Shown here piece by piece: positions 32,701 to 41,295 of a DNA stretch of 64,000 bases. This DNA is from a virus, in the IMG/VR virus record IMGVR_UViG_3300044996_000468, positions 1-64,000 of that record, one strand, 5' to 3'. The stretch's first letter is position 1. Each line of letters starts with the position of its first letter. The translations under genes and the position numbers were made by a program. Under the pieces are notes generated by a model, which ran no database searches, was not told the origin of the DNA, and saw only the letters and a list, made by a program, of their open reading frames with translations.

Positions 32701-33488
32701 TGGAACAGTGACACGCCGAATTTTTTCAACACGCGCGCCTTCAGCATCGCGTACTGTTTTTGATCTTCGGCGTGGGTAACTACGAGTGAGCCCTTTGCGA
32801 GGGTTCCGTCACCGAGCAACGTTCCATAGGCAACCTGCAGTGCACGACCCGCAGGTGCCACGTCGCCGGTGGCGATCCACCCACCGTTGATATCGGCGGC
32901 GGGTCGCCAACCTTCCGGTGTCAGGACGGGATGATCTTCGGTAAGTACGGCATGCGTTCGTCCTCGGGCTCCTGCACGTTGCGCCCATCGGAACGATACG
33001 TCACGCATCTCGCGCGTTCCTCGTGGATTTCGATACCAGTTCGTAACGCGCGCTGCGATCACACTCCCTGTTGCGTCGATGGACTGTACGAGTCCGTCAT
33101 AACGGTTGGCAACGAGGTGATCGATCCGTTTCAGGGATCCGTCTGCGAGTCGAACTTGGGTGGTCCCTTCGACGCACAGCATGCTGTTCGACACCCACAA
33201 CGACTCACGTGCGATGCCGAGCCTGGAGAGCGTTTCGTTGACGAGACGACCGGAGCTGCCGACGAACGGGCGCTGCTGGATGACTTCGTTCTGGCCAGGT
33301 CCTTCGCCGACGACGATGAAGTTTGGCCGTTCCCAGCCCTCACCGAAGACAGGTTGGTTCGGTTTGCCGAACTTGCCGAATGGACAGTTTGCGCAGTCGG
33401 CGCCGTGCGCGTTGCCGCGGATTGTCTTCGGCGCGTCGTCGTCGACGAAGCGATCCTCGGACGGCATATCGGCAACGGTGAAGCTCAT
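29799..33488 (-). CDS. UDG-DNA polymerase A fusion containing an intein
   Basis: ATG 33488 has GGAGG upstream and an ATGA overlap with the next gene. The N-terminus is a family-4-like uracil-DNA glycosylase: CANCPFG, VVGEGPGQ, RPFVGSSG, then SNSML-C-QPPHG and SIHPAAIL. It is split by an intein at residue 105. A 3'-5' exonuclease with FACDTET and a family A polymerase domain follow. FDAKQLEAR is motif A, KRPEYGAFYAG motif B, and QIHDAVVFE motif C, where the usual HDE reads HDA. UDG-PolA fusions occur in SPO1-type phages. After splicing the protein is about 881 aa and is the likely replicative polymerase. Confidence 0.9.
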   Translation of the reverse strand: MSFTVADMPSEDRFVDDDAPKTIRGNAHGADCANCPFGKFGKPNQPVFGEGWERPNFIVVGEGPGQNEVIQQRPFVGSSGRLVNETLSRLGIARESLWVSNSMLCVEGTTQVRLADGSLKRIDHLVANRYDGLVQSIDATGSVIAARVTNWYRNPRGTREMRDVSFRWAQRAGARGRTHAVLTEDHPVLTPEGWRPAADINGGWIATGDVAPAGRALQVAYGTLLGDGTLAKGSLVVTHAEDQKQYAMLKARVLKKFGVSLFQQPPRQNEQAKYGFRTAAGAWGHATRDLFYPEGKKRIPSTVLASADELLFAVWYLDDGYMQIRNGHRPLAEICGVAFPEPDLLHASAVLRARGFENRVRRGRIRFTVEGTARFSAAIATYVPPVMAYKLRPEDRGKYDPQTYEPIPAAAFYDQAESVCTSPRRKGEGATVYCLEVEGTHNFLTPGAVVHNCQPPHGASDAIKKQARQACGDRLKQEIAQFPGVPVLALGAHAAQQLTGNEKFSITQMAGSYHEVDCDNSGRTRAVIPSIHPAAILRGGGASGGGGSHTVDLAFWNLLYDTAKVNLISQGADIKFTDDIQVELEDWQRAKKLVADFVVDAYRSGRFACDTETFVENTKQHTALSPYNANMSALGLATFERAISIAWELCIPEVLEPLDKLFADESVVKIFHNRIYDVPVLERHGFQINGEIHCTMLMHHSAFPGLAHNLQRVLTQFYAAPPWKAEYRHGQGTLDELLPYNARDTLATARIEGPIALIIKESNAEKTYKVDLAMAHAASVMHMKGVPIDPEINGQLRKGFRANIDAAKKELDDKIQDPTILARFKERLAFEQARRTRKHDPIDLDERISKRLGEIEASKFNFMIDSGDHIVAFLKACGVPLSLQTASGRISTKKDVLEAFSQYPEIQALLNYRENAKLLSTFCERMLDRPVLDKEGRPIPGKIRYGFADPWLRVHPRWSVHAITGRWRSEGPQAQNWPKADKKKGRPNLRSQVVAPYGRAFVAFDAKQLEARLIALMSGDPFLLDIFHKDKDIHSEFARIVWPDFDTVPVDERKVRRDLIKRPEYGAFYAGSIETLWKAVVRDYPQVTIGMIGKMVQVMKTRMPGVTKWHQDMQRMADQQGEIRSMILGRRRCFPIKQFDLTEVVNFPIQASGADLINLGLADIMPLLPEGAWPILQIHDAVVFECDEDDQDLLKALVVKCFTREVEYNGNKMNFPVDAKAGKTWAEVN
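32133..33176 (-). other. Intein with LAGLIDADG endonuclease in the UDG-PolA gene
   Basis: 348 residues, from Cys105 (CVEGTTQVRLADG) to a terminal VVHN followed by extein Cys. LLGDGTLAKG and VWYLDDGYM are the two LAGLIDADG helices. It interrupts the UDG domain right before a Cys predicted to bind its Fe-S cluster, so splicing restores that ligand as the +1 residue. Confidence 0.9.
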
Positions 33489-34600
33489 GCGCGCAGTGCC
33501 TCCATGAACCACGTGAGCCACGAAGGAAGATCGACGATGGGCGCCGGAATCCAAAACGCCGGTTCACCAGAAACTTGCGTTGAAGGGGCGACTGCGATGA
33601 GGCCTCCTTCACAGAGAATTTCTAGGCCGGCCGCGAATCGTTGGCTGCGCGGGAGCCAGAGGCCGTGCGGAACGTTGTAGAAGTGCGCGCGCACGTCACC
33701 TGTCTGATGTGTCAACGTGATTGGTAGAGGCCCGTCGACAGTACTGACGGCGCGTGTGACTACGACCAAGAGTCGCGATGCTCCTCCAGTTCGAATGCCG
33801 ATGCGCGTGCTTGGTGCGTGCCTCCACATATTGGCGACGCGTTCAGGGCGACATCCAGGAAATGTGTGTGAGACGAGATGCAGTCCAAGTTGTCTACAGG
33901 TTGTTCCTTCTGAACACGTACAACCGGCCTTGCCTTGTGCTTCAGGGGTCCTGAGCGGATTCGTGAATTGTAGATCTCGCAACGGGTCAACCCAGAAGTG
34001 GTGCTGCACATACCGTTGCGCAGCTTCGGTCAAGGACACCGTGTGATTCGGAAGCCAGGACCAGTCTCGGGTCTCGTGAGGCGTTGGTGGTGGTGGTGGC
34101 ACTGCTGCGAGCAATTGTTCGGCGTCAGCCTCGCGCAGAAATTTTTCCGGGATCAGATAACACGGTCGTGCAATGTCTTCGCGCCACCAGTTCGCGTAGC
34201 GCGCCAGACGTGGCAATGTCCAACCTACGATCTCGATCGACGGACAACGGTGGGTGTTGACCAGGACGTGGGGGACATCTTCGGGATCTTGATCATGGAG
34301 TGGTAGACACCCGTTGGGATAGTTCGTCGAGCGAACACGGATCCCCCCTACAAGACCAGCTTCTGTCCGCGCCGCTTCCCAGTCGCGCAGATTGAGTGCA
34401 CCTGCCCATCCACAGTTCAGGAACTGTGCGAATGCGTACTCAGCGAGTGCACCTTGAATGTCGATCGTCTCACCGTCGGCTGTCGGCGTGACGCGCCCAT
34501 CGTTGCGACCGCCTTGACGCTGTACGCGATAGCGTGTGCGACCAACCTTGACGGCGTGCGCGACCTCGACATCAGACAGTTGAATCTGGATTCGCGTCAC
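33485..34600 (-). CDS. Nuclease-like domain fused to a degenerate PrimPol domain
   Basis: Residues 40-165 (ALAEYAFAQFLN, GGIRVRST, HVLVNTH, EIVGW) resemble phage PD-(D/E)XK-type proteins. From residue 226 it follows the bifunctional primase-polymerase (PF09250) domain of the gene at 53867-55072. GCTC and TTC match the Cys knuckle, and GLHL replaces GKHP. LVVVTRA (279-284) replaces the catalytic strand, losing both Asp of DxD. AHFYN (His306) and GLEILCEGGLIAVAPS remain. So primer synthesis is unlikely and a scaffolding or binding role more so. ATG 34600 overlaps the next gene's stop (ATGA). Confidence 0.7.
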   Translation of the reverse strand: MTRIQIQLSDVEVAHAVKVGRTRYRVQRQGGRNDGRVTPTADGETIDIQGALAEYAFAQFLNCGWAGALNLRDWEAARTEAGLVGGIRVRSTNYPNGCLPLHDQDPEDVPHVLVNTHRCPSIEIVGWTLPRLARYANWWREDIARPCYLIPEKFLREADAEQLLAAVPPPPPTPHETRDWSWLPNHTVSLTEAAQRYVQHHFWVDPLRDLQFTNPLRTPEAQGKAGCTCSEGTTCRQLGLHLVSHTFPGCRPERVANMWRHAPSTRIGIRTGGASRLLVVVTRAVSTVDGPLPITLTHQTGDVRAHFYNVPHGLWLPRSQRFAAGLEILCEGGLIAVAPSTQVSGEPAFWIPAPIVDLPSWLTWFMEALRA

Positions 34601-36318
34601 GACGCGTCCTCGAAGAGTGCGTCGGCTGCTTTCACAGCGGCGCTGCCGACCTCGTTGGTCAGCTCCTTCGCACCGAGGCGAAGTAGGTACGCGTCGCGCG
34701 TCGATCGTTTGAAGCCGGTCAGCTCGTCGATCTCGGCTTTATGGACGGGGTTCGGCCATGCGTTGGCGAGGATCTCCAACACCTGACGTTCGCCCTTGGG
34801 GAGCTTGGCGAACCAGTAGTCGCGTAACGCTTCGCCGGTAGGTAGCGGTTCGACGTCGGGCATCGCGGCGATGCCTTCCTCGGTTGCAAAGATCGTATCG
34901 CCGTCTTCCGAGAGGAGACCCTTCTTCCGAAGCCGCAGGATGTAAGCATCCCGCGTCGAACGTTTGTAGCCGGTGAGCGTGGTGACTCGCTTCTTGATCA
35001 GCCCGTCAACGAACTGAATCGCCGCACGTAGCACGGCGGCCTCACCTTCGGGGAGTGGCTTGTCGTCGTAGGTGCCGTGCGACTTGGACGTAGAACGTAC
35101 AGGCGCAGGTGCGGGCGTTAACGTGAAGCCCTTCGGTGCCTTCGTCGGCTGCTTCACGGGCAGCACGACAGGCGCCTTGAGCGTTCGGCCCGAATTCAAA
35201 ACGAACGTTTGCAGCGTCGTCACCTGCGCGCGCAGGCTTGCCGTGCCGGCCGTCAGCGTCTCCAGGCCCGGCGCGAGCCTCTCACTGATCGCCAGCATCT
35301 TGACGGCGATCGCCTCGATACGCTTCAGGTCGCGATCTTTGAACGCAGGCTTCTCGACGATCTTGGTCTCGATCTTCGTCTCGGCCTTCGGCTGCGCGGC
35401 CTTGGTCTTGGTCAGCTCGGACTTCAGCTGTTTGATTTGCGCGCGCAGATCGCCGACGGTCTTGGCCTCTTCTTCGGCTTCGTGGGGCAGGTCCGCGAGC
35501 TGTGCGAGGACTTTCTTCACGCGCTCGCGTGGCGGCGTCGGAGGCGTCGCACGCTGACCTGCGCGCAGGTGCGTCGTCTGAACGCCGCCGACTTGGATCT
35601 GTTTGACTTCGTCGGCGAACGCGGGACCGAAGACGTAGAACTGCCCTGGCTTGAGCGTGCGAAGCGACATCGTGTCTTCGCGCGTCGTGAAACCCAGCTC
35701 CGCGGCGGCGCGTTTCATGTCGACGTCGAGGGCCGACCTGCCAATCAACTTGTTGTTGCACTCGGCAGCGGCGTCCTTCGAGAGCTTGGCGATCCGCTGC
35801 GTCGCGAGTACGCCAGCGAAGCCGCGCTTGCGGCCGAGCGCCATGAGGTTCTTGACGGCGCCCGTTGAGACGGCGCTACCGACTTCGGGGCAGTAGAGGT
35901 GCGCTTCGTCGAGGATGACGAGCGCGGAGTGCCACAGGTCGCGTGGTGCGTTCACGAGCGATTCGAGGAACCGCTTCACGAATTCGGCACGCTGGGTACC
36001 AAGCTCGTAGATGTCGACGATCACGGAAACGTTCAGCTCCAGAAGTCGACGAGCGAGCAGCGTCGCGCTTTTCAAATCGGCGGGGCAGTCGCCTTTCTGA
36101 CCCGCGAGCACGAAGTCGAACTTCTCGCGCAGCGTGTGGTACTCGCCGTCGTGATCGATGACGATCTGTTGGGCCTTGCCGTACGTCTGTTCGATGAGAC
36201 GGCGGATCGCCCAGCTCTTTCCGGCACCGCTGTTGGCTTGAACCAGGAGGCGCGATTCGACGAGCTTGTCGACGTCGATCGCACAGTCCGCTCCTAGTAA
36301 TGGTTCACGCTTTGTCAT
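34597..36318 (-). CDS. HerA/FtsK-like ATPase with C-terminal winged-helix repeats
   Basis: The 573-aa protein has Walker A ANSGAGKSWAIRRL near residue 33, an ELGTQRAEF helix and Walker B ALVILDEAHLYCPEVG near residue 138, then VLATQRIAKLSKD. This is the HerA/DUF87-FtsK clade. A long charged linker (about residues 270-400) with coiled-coil character joins it to two copies of TGYKRSTRDAYILRL/TGFKRSTRDAYLLRL, short winged-helix-like modules. In tailless membrane-containing phages this clade packages DNA; in cells it pumps or resects DNA. Its place among replication genes leaves both open. Confidence 0.8.
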   Translation of the reverse strand: MTKREPLLGADCAIDVDKLVESRLLVQANSGAGKSWAIRRLIEQTYGKAQQIVIDHDGEYHTLREKFDFVLAGQKGDCPADLKSATLLARRLLELNVSVIVDIYELGTQRAEFVKRFLESLVNAPRDLWHSALVILDEAHLYCPEVGSAVSTGAVKNLMALGRKRGFAGVLATQRIAKLSKDAAAECNNKLIGRSALDVDMKRAAAELGFTTREDTMSLRTLKPGQFYVFGPAFADEVKQIQVGGVQTTHLRAGQRATPPTPPRERVKKVLAQLADLPHEAEEEAKTVGDLRAQIKQLKSELTKTKAAQPKAETKIETKIVEKPAFKDRDLKRIEAIAVKMLAISERLAPGLETLTAGTASLRAQVTTLQTFVLNSGRTLKAPVVLPVKQPTKAPKGFTLTPAPAPVRSTSKSHGTYDDKPLPEGEAAVLRAAIQFVDGLIKKRVTTLTGYKRSTRDAYILRLRKKGLLSEDGDTIFATEEGIAAMPDVEPLPTGEALRDYWFAKLPKGERQVLEILANAWPNPVHKAEIDELTGFKRSTRDAYLLRLGAKELTNEVGSAAVKAADALFEDAS

Positions 36319-36383
36319 GCTCGTCTCCCTAGTGACGAGATTGTGGTCGCTCCTGCTCGTAGACGCTCGGTGTTGTCCGGGGC

Positions 36384-36914
36384 TCAGCCGGGCAACGGCG
36401 CTTCCGCTTCGAACTTCTTCTCGACGGGACCGCCGAGCACGATCTCGGGGACGTGTTCGTACGTGAGTAGATCACCATCGAACGTCGCCTCGACACGGAT
36501 CTGATCGATGCGCTTGCGCTTGCCGTCGATGGCGACGTCGAACGACTCACGCGCACGAGCATCGAGCATGATGCAATCGCCGTGTCGCAGAAGCAGTGGC
36601 TGCTTCGGCGTCCATCGGAAAGTGCTATGGCCGTCGACGACCTGGAGTGGCAACGACTCGCCGATGTTGCGATTCCTCGCGGCATCGTGTGCGCTGATCT
36701 TGATCAACCGATCGAGGATGGGAGGCTGCACGTCACAGACAGCCCCCTCGGCGAGTGCAGTGAACTTGAACAGGATCGAAGACACTTCGAAGTCTTGGTA
36801 CATCGAGTGAAGTCCGGTCTTGTCTGGGAACACGATCTTCTCACCTGCCTTCACGGTGACTTCGCCGCTGCGGGTGAAGGGGTCGCGATCGACGACGGGC
36901 TTTCCGTTCTGCAC
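36384..36914 (-). CDS. Hypothetical protein, 176 aa
   Basis: I chose GTG 36914, with GGAG five bases upstream; the frame is open to 37448, but that part is antisense noise inside nrdB. Beta-rich protein with EVTVKAGEKIVFP and FRWTPKQPLLLRHGD segments. No family recognised. Lies between nrdB and the HerA-like gene in one leftward transcript. Confidence 0.6.
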   Translation of the reverse strand: MQNGKPVVDRDPFTRSGEVTVKAGEKIVFPDKTGLHSMYQDFEVSSILFKFTALAEGAVCDVQPPILDRLIKISAHDAARNRNIGESLPLQVVDGHSTFRWTPKQPLLLRHGDCIMLDARARESFDVAIDGKRKRIDQIRVEATFDGDLLTYEHVPEIVLGGPVEKKFEAEAPLPG

Positions 36915-36934
36915 GAGATCTCCTTGGTGAATCG

Positions 36935-38917
36935 TTAGAAGTCGGCGTTCAGGTCGACTTCGCCTTCGACGCCCTGTTGGTACGCCGACGCACGGCGTTC
37001 GAAGAAGTTGGTCATCTCTTGGACGTCCTGCAGGTCCATGAACCCGAACGGATTCTTGACGTTGAACGTCTTGCTGTAGCCGAGCGCCGCAAGACGCTGA
37101 TCGGCGACGAACTGGAGGTACGTCACGACGTCGTTGACCGAGAGGCCGGCGACGCCACCTGCCAGGAGGTCTTCCGCGAAGGCGGCTTCGCAGTCGATAG
37201 CTTCGTCGATCATCTGTCGGACGTCGCGTTCCAGTTCGGCGTCGAACAATTCGGGTTCTTCGCGGCGGACGGTGGCGACGACCGCGAACGCGAACGTCAT
37301 GTGACAGTTGCCAGTGATCGAGACTTTGTTGTTGTAGCGCATCACAAAAGCGCCGGTTGGGACGGTTACACAGTGAACGTTCCCGTCGTATGCGACGATG
37401 TCGTCGAGGATCGACCCGCACGACACGATATCGACGTCGTGGATCCACGTACGGTACATCGTCGAGTACGTATCCGATCTGTGATCTTCTTCGATGCCGA
37501 ACGTGGCGTGTCGACCGCCTAGCGTTGCCACAGCTTGAACGACGTCGACGTTGTCGCGGAACTTGGACGAGTAGTAGATGTAGTAGCCGTCCATTGGATC
37601 GGCTGGCGTATGTCCGTCCCAGTGCCGAAGTTCTTCGACGAAGTCAGTAGCCCACTTGGTGTCGATCTTCGTCAAGTCGACCCACGTGTTCAGGTGCTTG
37701 CTGAGAGGTGTAGAAGCGGGGACGTTGATGAAGAACTCGTTCCAGCCGTTCTCGTCGCAGTCAACTTTGTACTTCCAACCGAGACGCGTGACGAGATCTG
37801 TCAATCTCGCGATTTTGCGATCACGCCGCAGAGAGAACTTCGCCGGGACCGTCCCGCAACGCTCGCCGGTATACCGCTCGCTGAGGTGCCCGTCGGCTTG
37901 GAACGCGATCAAGAAACGTTGCTCGTCGGTAAGCTCCGGTGCGACCTGTAGCGCGTGTCCTGCCACTGGAAGCTTCTTCTTGCCGTTGATCTTGAATTCA
38001 GACGCCGGCTGCTTGGACCACTGCTTCTGATAGTCCCAGCGCTGCACGATGTCGTGATCCATTGTCATCATCTGATCGACACCACCCTTGCGGTGTCGCA
38101 GATGTCGAACAGATCCTCGGTGCGGCTTGTGAAGCACCCTGAGCGGCTTCACGAATGAAATTTCATGAGTCTGAAGATCGAACTGGGCGACCTGTGTGTC
38201 TTCCGTCAGCTCACGGAAGTCGACCCAACCCTTGGGGGTTAGCACTTCGGTGCCGTCAACCATACAACTCTCATCTCTAAACACCCAGTTGGTGCCGTCG
38301 GCGAGGCCGGGCAGGAGGCCCTTCGAGCGCAGGAAGTAGACGTAGGCGAACGCGCCGAAGAAGAACAGACCTTCGATGCACGCGGCGAAGCAGATCAGAT
38401 TCGAGAGAAACTGTCGACGCTGGCGGGGCGTGCTGATCCGATCGAGCGATTGGATCGAGTCGATCCAGCGAAGACAGAAGTCAGCTTTCTGTTTGATCGA
38501 CGGGATCGTCTCGACGGCGGCGAACGCTTTCTGTCGCTCGCTGTGTTCGGGGACGTAGGTGTCGAGCAGGGTCAGATAGAACTGGACGTGGAGCGCTTCC
38601 TCGAAGAGCTGTCGCGACAAGTACATCCGCGCCTCGGGGGCGTTGACGTGCTTGTAGAGGTTCAGCACGAGGTTGTTCGCGACGATCGAGTCGCCCGTCG
38701 CGAAGAACGCGACGAGCCGTTGGATCAGGTGACGTTCAGCCGACGTCATCTTGGTGAGGTCGGCGACGTCCGTCGAGAAGTTGATCTCCTCGACGGTCCA
38801 CGTGTTCTTGATCGCCGCGCGGTACATCTCGAAGAACTGTGGATAGATCATCGGCCGCAGCGTCAGACACATCCCAGGATCGAGGAGACGCGCTGGTCGC
38901 TGCATGTCGATGTTCAC
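36935..38917 (-). CDS. nrdB: Class I ribonucleotide reductase small subunit, intein-split
   Basis: The exteins contain the di-iron ligand motifs: FSTDVADL (Asp), FEEALHVQF (Glu and His), ACIEGLFFFGAF (Glu), FRDES-C-HMTFAF (His) and an EAFAED-like segment. The C-terminus VDLNADF is the peptide that docks to NrdA. The subunit provides the radical for deoxynucleotide synthesis. The intein occupies residues 218-537 between Ser217 and the +1 Cys. GTG 38917 overlaps the nrdA stop (GTGA), so the two subunits are co-translated. Confidence 0.9.
   Translation of the reverse strand: MNIDMQRPARLLDPGMCLTLRPMIYPQFFEMYRAAIKNTWTVEEINFSTDVADLTKMTSAERHLIQRLVAFFATGDSIVANNLVLNLYKHVNAPEARMYLSRQLFEEALHVQFYLTLLDTYVPEHSERQKAFAAVETIPSIKQKADFCLRWIDSIQSLDRISTPRQRRQFLSNLICFAACIEGLFFFGAFAYVYFLRSKGLLPGLADGTNWVFRDESCMVDGTEVLTPKGWVDFRELTEDTQVAQFDLQTHEISFVKPLRVLHKPHRGSVRHLRHRKGGVDQMMTMDHDIVQRWDYQKQWSKQPASEFKINGKKKLPVAGHALQVAPELTDEQRFLIAFQADGHLSERYTGERCGTVPAKFSLRRDRKIARLTDLVTRLGWKYKVDCDENGWNEFFINVPASTPLSKHLNTWVDLTKIDTKWATDFVEELRHWDGHTPADPMDGYYIYYSSKFRDNVDVVQAVATLGGRHATFGIEEDHRSDTYSTMYRTWIHDVDIVSCGSILDDIVAYDGNVHCVTVPTGAFVMRYNNKVSITGNCHMTFAFAVVATVRREEPELFDAELERDVRQMIDEAIDCEAAFAEDLLAGGVAGLSVNDVVTYLQFVADQRLAALGYSKTFNVKNPFGFMDLQDVQEMTNFFERRASAYQQGVEGEVDLNADF
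37307..38266 (-). other. Intein in nrdB
   Basis: 320 residues from CMVDGTEVLTPKGW to VSITGN, followed by Cys-His-Met of the RNR. VRHLRHRKG and MTMDHDIV look like block B, and LIAFQADGHLS a LAGLIDADG-type helix. It sits in the Fe-ligand segment RDES-CHM, so unspliced protein should be inactive. Confidence 0.85.
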
Positions 38918-41295
38918 TGGCAGGCCTCACAGCTCTCGGGATTCTCCAACGAACATGCGATCGCGGCCTCGTCAGGCATCACGGATGCCACGTTCGTCTT
39001 CGCGATCCTGGTTGCCGGGCGCGAGCGTAGGTAGTACGTCGTCTTCAGGCCGGCCTTCCAGGCGTAGAAGTACATCGACGAGAGCGCTCCGATGTTCGGG
39101 TTCTCGACGAACAGGTTCAGCGACTGGCTCTGATCGATGAAGGCGCCACGCTCGGCGGCCATATCGATCAGCGCACGCATCGGCAGCTCCCATGCGGTGC
39201 GGAACACCTTGCGGACGTCTTCGGGGACTTCCGCGAGCGTGTGAACCGAGCCCTCGGCGTTCTTGATCCGCGTCCGTGTGTGCTCCGTCCAGAGGCCGAG
39301 ACGCTTGAGCGCGTCGACGAGGTAACGGTTGACCTGCAGGAAGTCACCGGACATCGTCTCGCGCTTGAAGAGGTTCGAGACCTGTGGCTCGATGCACTCG
39401 TAGCAGCCTGCGATCGACGCGATGGTCGCGGTCGGCGCGATCGCGATCGTCAACGAGTTGCGAAGGCCCGTCTTCTTGATCCGCTCGCGTAACACGTTCC
39501 AGCGAACCGGATCGCGAGGGACGACGTTCCACGCGTCGAACTGCAACTCGCCGTGTGCGGCGCGCGTATCATCGAACGTCTCGTGCTTGCCCTTCTCGAC
39601 GGCGAGGTCGGCGGACGTCGTCAGCGCGTGGAAGTAGATCTCCTCCGAGATCCGTTTCGAGAGGTCTCGGGCTTCCGACGAGTCGAACGCCCAGCCGAGT
39701 TGGAAGAAGACGTCCTGCAGTCCCATGATCCCGAGGCCCACGGGACGCCATCGCATGTTCGAGCGCTTGGTGCTCGGGATCGTGTAGAAGTTGACATCGA
39801 TGACGAAGTCGAGCTGACGGATCGCGGTACGCACCGTACGCGCCAGCTTGGTGAAGTCGAACTTGCCGTCGATGACGTGGCGACCGAGGTTGATCGAGCC
39901 GAGGTTGCAGACCGCGGTCTCGTCTTGCGACGTGACTTCGAGGACCTCCGTGCAGAGATTGGACAGATGCACGACGCGATCGGGCGACCACGTCTGGTTG
40001 CACGCGCGGTTACACGCGTCCTTCCAGGTCATCCAACCGTTGCCGGTCTGCGCGAGCGTACGCATCATCTTGGCGTACAGGTCGCGTGCCTTGACGGTCT
40101 TCGCGGCGAGGCCGGCAGCTTCGGCCTTGATGTACTGCCTTTCGAATTCCGCACCCCAGACGTCACAGAGCGTCGGGACCATCTTCGGATCGAAGAGGCT
40201 CCACGGTTCGTCCGCTTCGACGCGGCGCATGAACAGATCCGGAACCCAGTTCGCGAGATGAAGGTTGTGGGTTCGGCTGCCCTCATCGCCCGTGTTGTTG
40301 CGCAGCTCCAGAAACTCCTCGATGTCGGCGTGCCACGTCTCCAGGTACACGCACGCTGCGCCCTTGCGCTTGCCGCCCTGGTTGACTGCTGCGACGCTTG
40401 CGTCGAGCGTCTTCAGCCACGGCACGATGCCGTTCGAGTGGCCGTTCGTGCTGGAGATCAGTGAGCCGCGTGACCGCACGCGGTGGTACGCCAGGCCGAT
40501 GCCGCCGGAGAACTTCGACAACAACGCGACGTCGGAGTACCGCCCGTAGATGTTCTCCAGGTGATCTTTTGGCGAGTCGAGCAGGAAACAGCTCGACAGT
40601 TGCTCATGCGCTGTACCGGCGTTGAACAGCGTCGGCGAGCCCGGGAGATACTCCAGTGCGGAGAGGAGCGCGTACAGCTCCAACGCTTCGGAACATGTCG
40701 AGGTGAGCGCGCACGCGATGCGCAAGAAGAACTGCTGCGGCGTCTCGATCACCTGTCGCGACGTCGGATGACGAAGCAGGTAGCGATCGTAGAGTGTGCG
40801 CAGGCCGAAGTACTCGAAGTTGTCGTCGGCGAGCGGGTTGACCGCATCGTTGAGCTTGCGCGTGTGGTGTCCGACGAACGTTGCCAACCGTTCGTTGATG
40901 AAGCCGAGCTGCACGCCTGCGTCGATCGACTGGCTGAAGGCGTGGATCTTTTGGCTTTGTACTTCCTTGGCAATGTAGTTCGCCAGAATGCGTGCCGCAA
41001 GACGGCTGTACTGCGGCTCTTCGGCGGTGAGACCGGCCGCGGTCTGGATCGACAAGAGATCCAGCTCTCGTGTAGTGGCGCCGTCGTAGAGGCCGCTGAT
41101 GGTTCGTGTGGCGACCTGGAGCGCGTCGACGTCCTTGAGACCTCCGCAGCACCGACTGATCGCACGCACGATCTTATTGATGTCGGCGATCTCCGATGAG
41201 CCGTCACGCTTGGTGACCCTCATCGTGGTGTGCGTCTTTAGATCGGGGTTGGTGAGAGTTGTTGCCCGTTGGCTGTACGACCGCGTAACAGACAT
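38914..41295 (-). CDS. nrdA: Class I ribonucleotide reductase large subunit
   Basis: The 793-aa protein begins with an ATP-cone (RVTKRDGSSEIAD onward). It carries SSCFLLDS (first active-site Cys), FSGGIGLAYHRVR, SNLCTEVLE (radical Cys region), ETAVCNLGSINL (second redox Cys) and RWRPVGLGIMG, and it ends with the CEACQ pair that re-reduces the active site. It reduces ribonucleotides to deoxyribonucleotides with NrdB. The start at 41295 or at the internal ATG of MRVTKRDG are both possible. The palindrome variant at 41412 lies upstream. Confidence 0.95.
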   Translation of the reverse strand: MSVTRSYSQRATTLTNPDLKTHTTMRVTKRDGSSEIADINKIVRAISRCCGGLKDVDALQVATRTISGLYDGATTRELDLLSIQTAAGLTAEEPQYSRLAARILANYIAKEVQSQKIHAFSQSIDAGVQLGFINERLATFVGHHTRKLNDAVNPLADDNFEYFGLRTLYDRYLLRHPTSRQVIETPQQFFLRIACALTSTCSEALELYALLSALEYLPGSPTLFNAGTAHEQLSSCFLLDSPKDHLENIYGRYSDVALLSKFSGGIGLAYHRVRSRGSLISSTNGHSNGIVPWLKTLDASVAAVNQGGKRKGAACVYLETWHADIEEFLELRNNTGDEGSRTHNLHLANWVPDLFMRRVEADEPWSLFDPKMVPTLCDVWGAEFERQYIKAEAAGLAAKTVKARDLYAKMMRTLAQTGNGWMTWKDACNRACNQTWSPDRVVHLSNLCTEVLEVTSQDETAVCNLGSINLGRHVIDGKFDFTKLARTVRTAIRQLDFVIDVNFYTIPSTKRSNMRWRPVGLGIMGLQDVFFQLGWAFDSSEARDLSKRISEEIYFHALTTSADLAVEKGKHETFDDTRAAHGELQFDAWNVVPRDPVRWNVLRERIKKTGLRNSLTIAIAPTATIASIAGCYECIEPQVSNLFKRETMSGDFLQVNRYLVDALKRLGLWTEHTRTRIKNAEGSVHTLAEVPEDVRKVFRTAWELPMRALIDMAAERGAFIDQSQSLNLFVENPNIGALSSMYFYAWKAGLKTTYYLRSRPATRIAKTNVASVMPDEAAIACSLENPESCEACQ

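Noticed and set aside
36915-37448. N-terminal extension of the 36384-36914 protein
   Set aside because: Lies within nrdB coding sequence on the same strand in another frame and is Arg-rich noise. The GTG at 36914 has a ribosome site.
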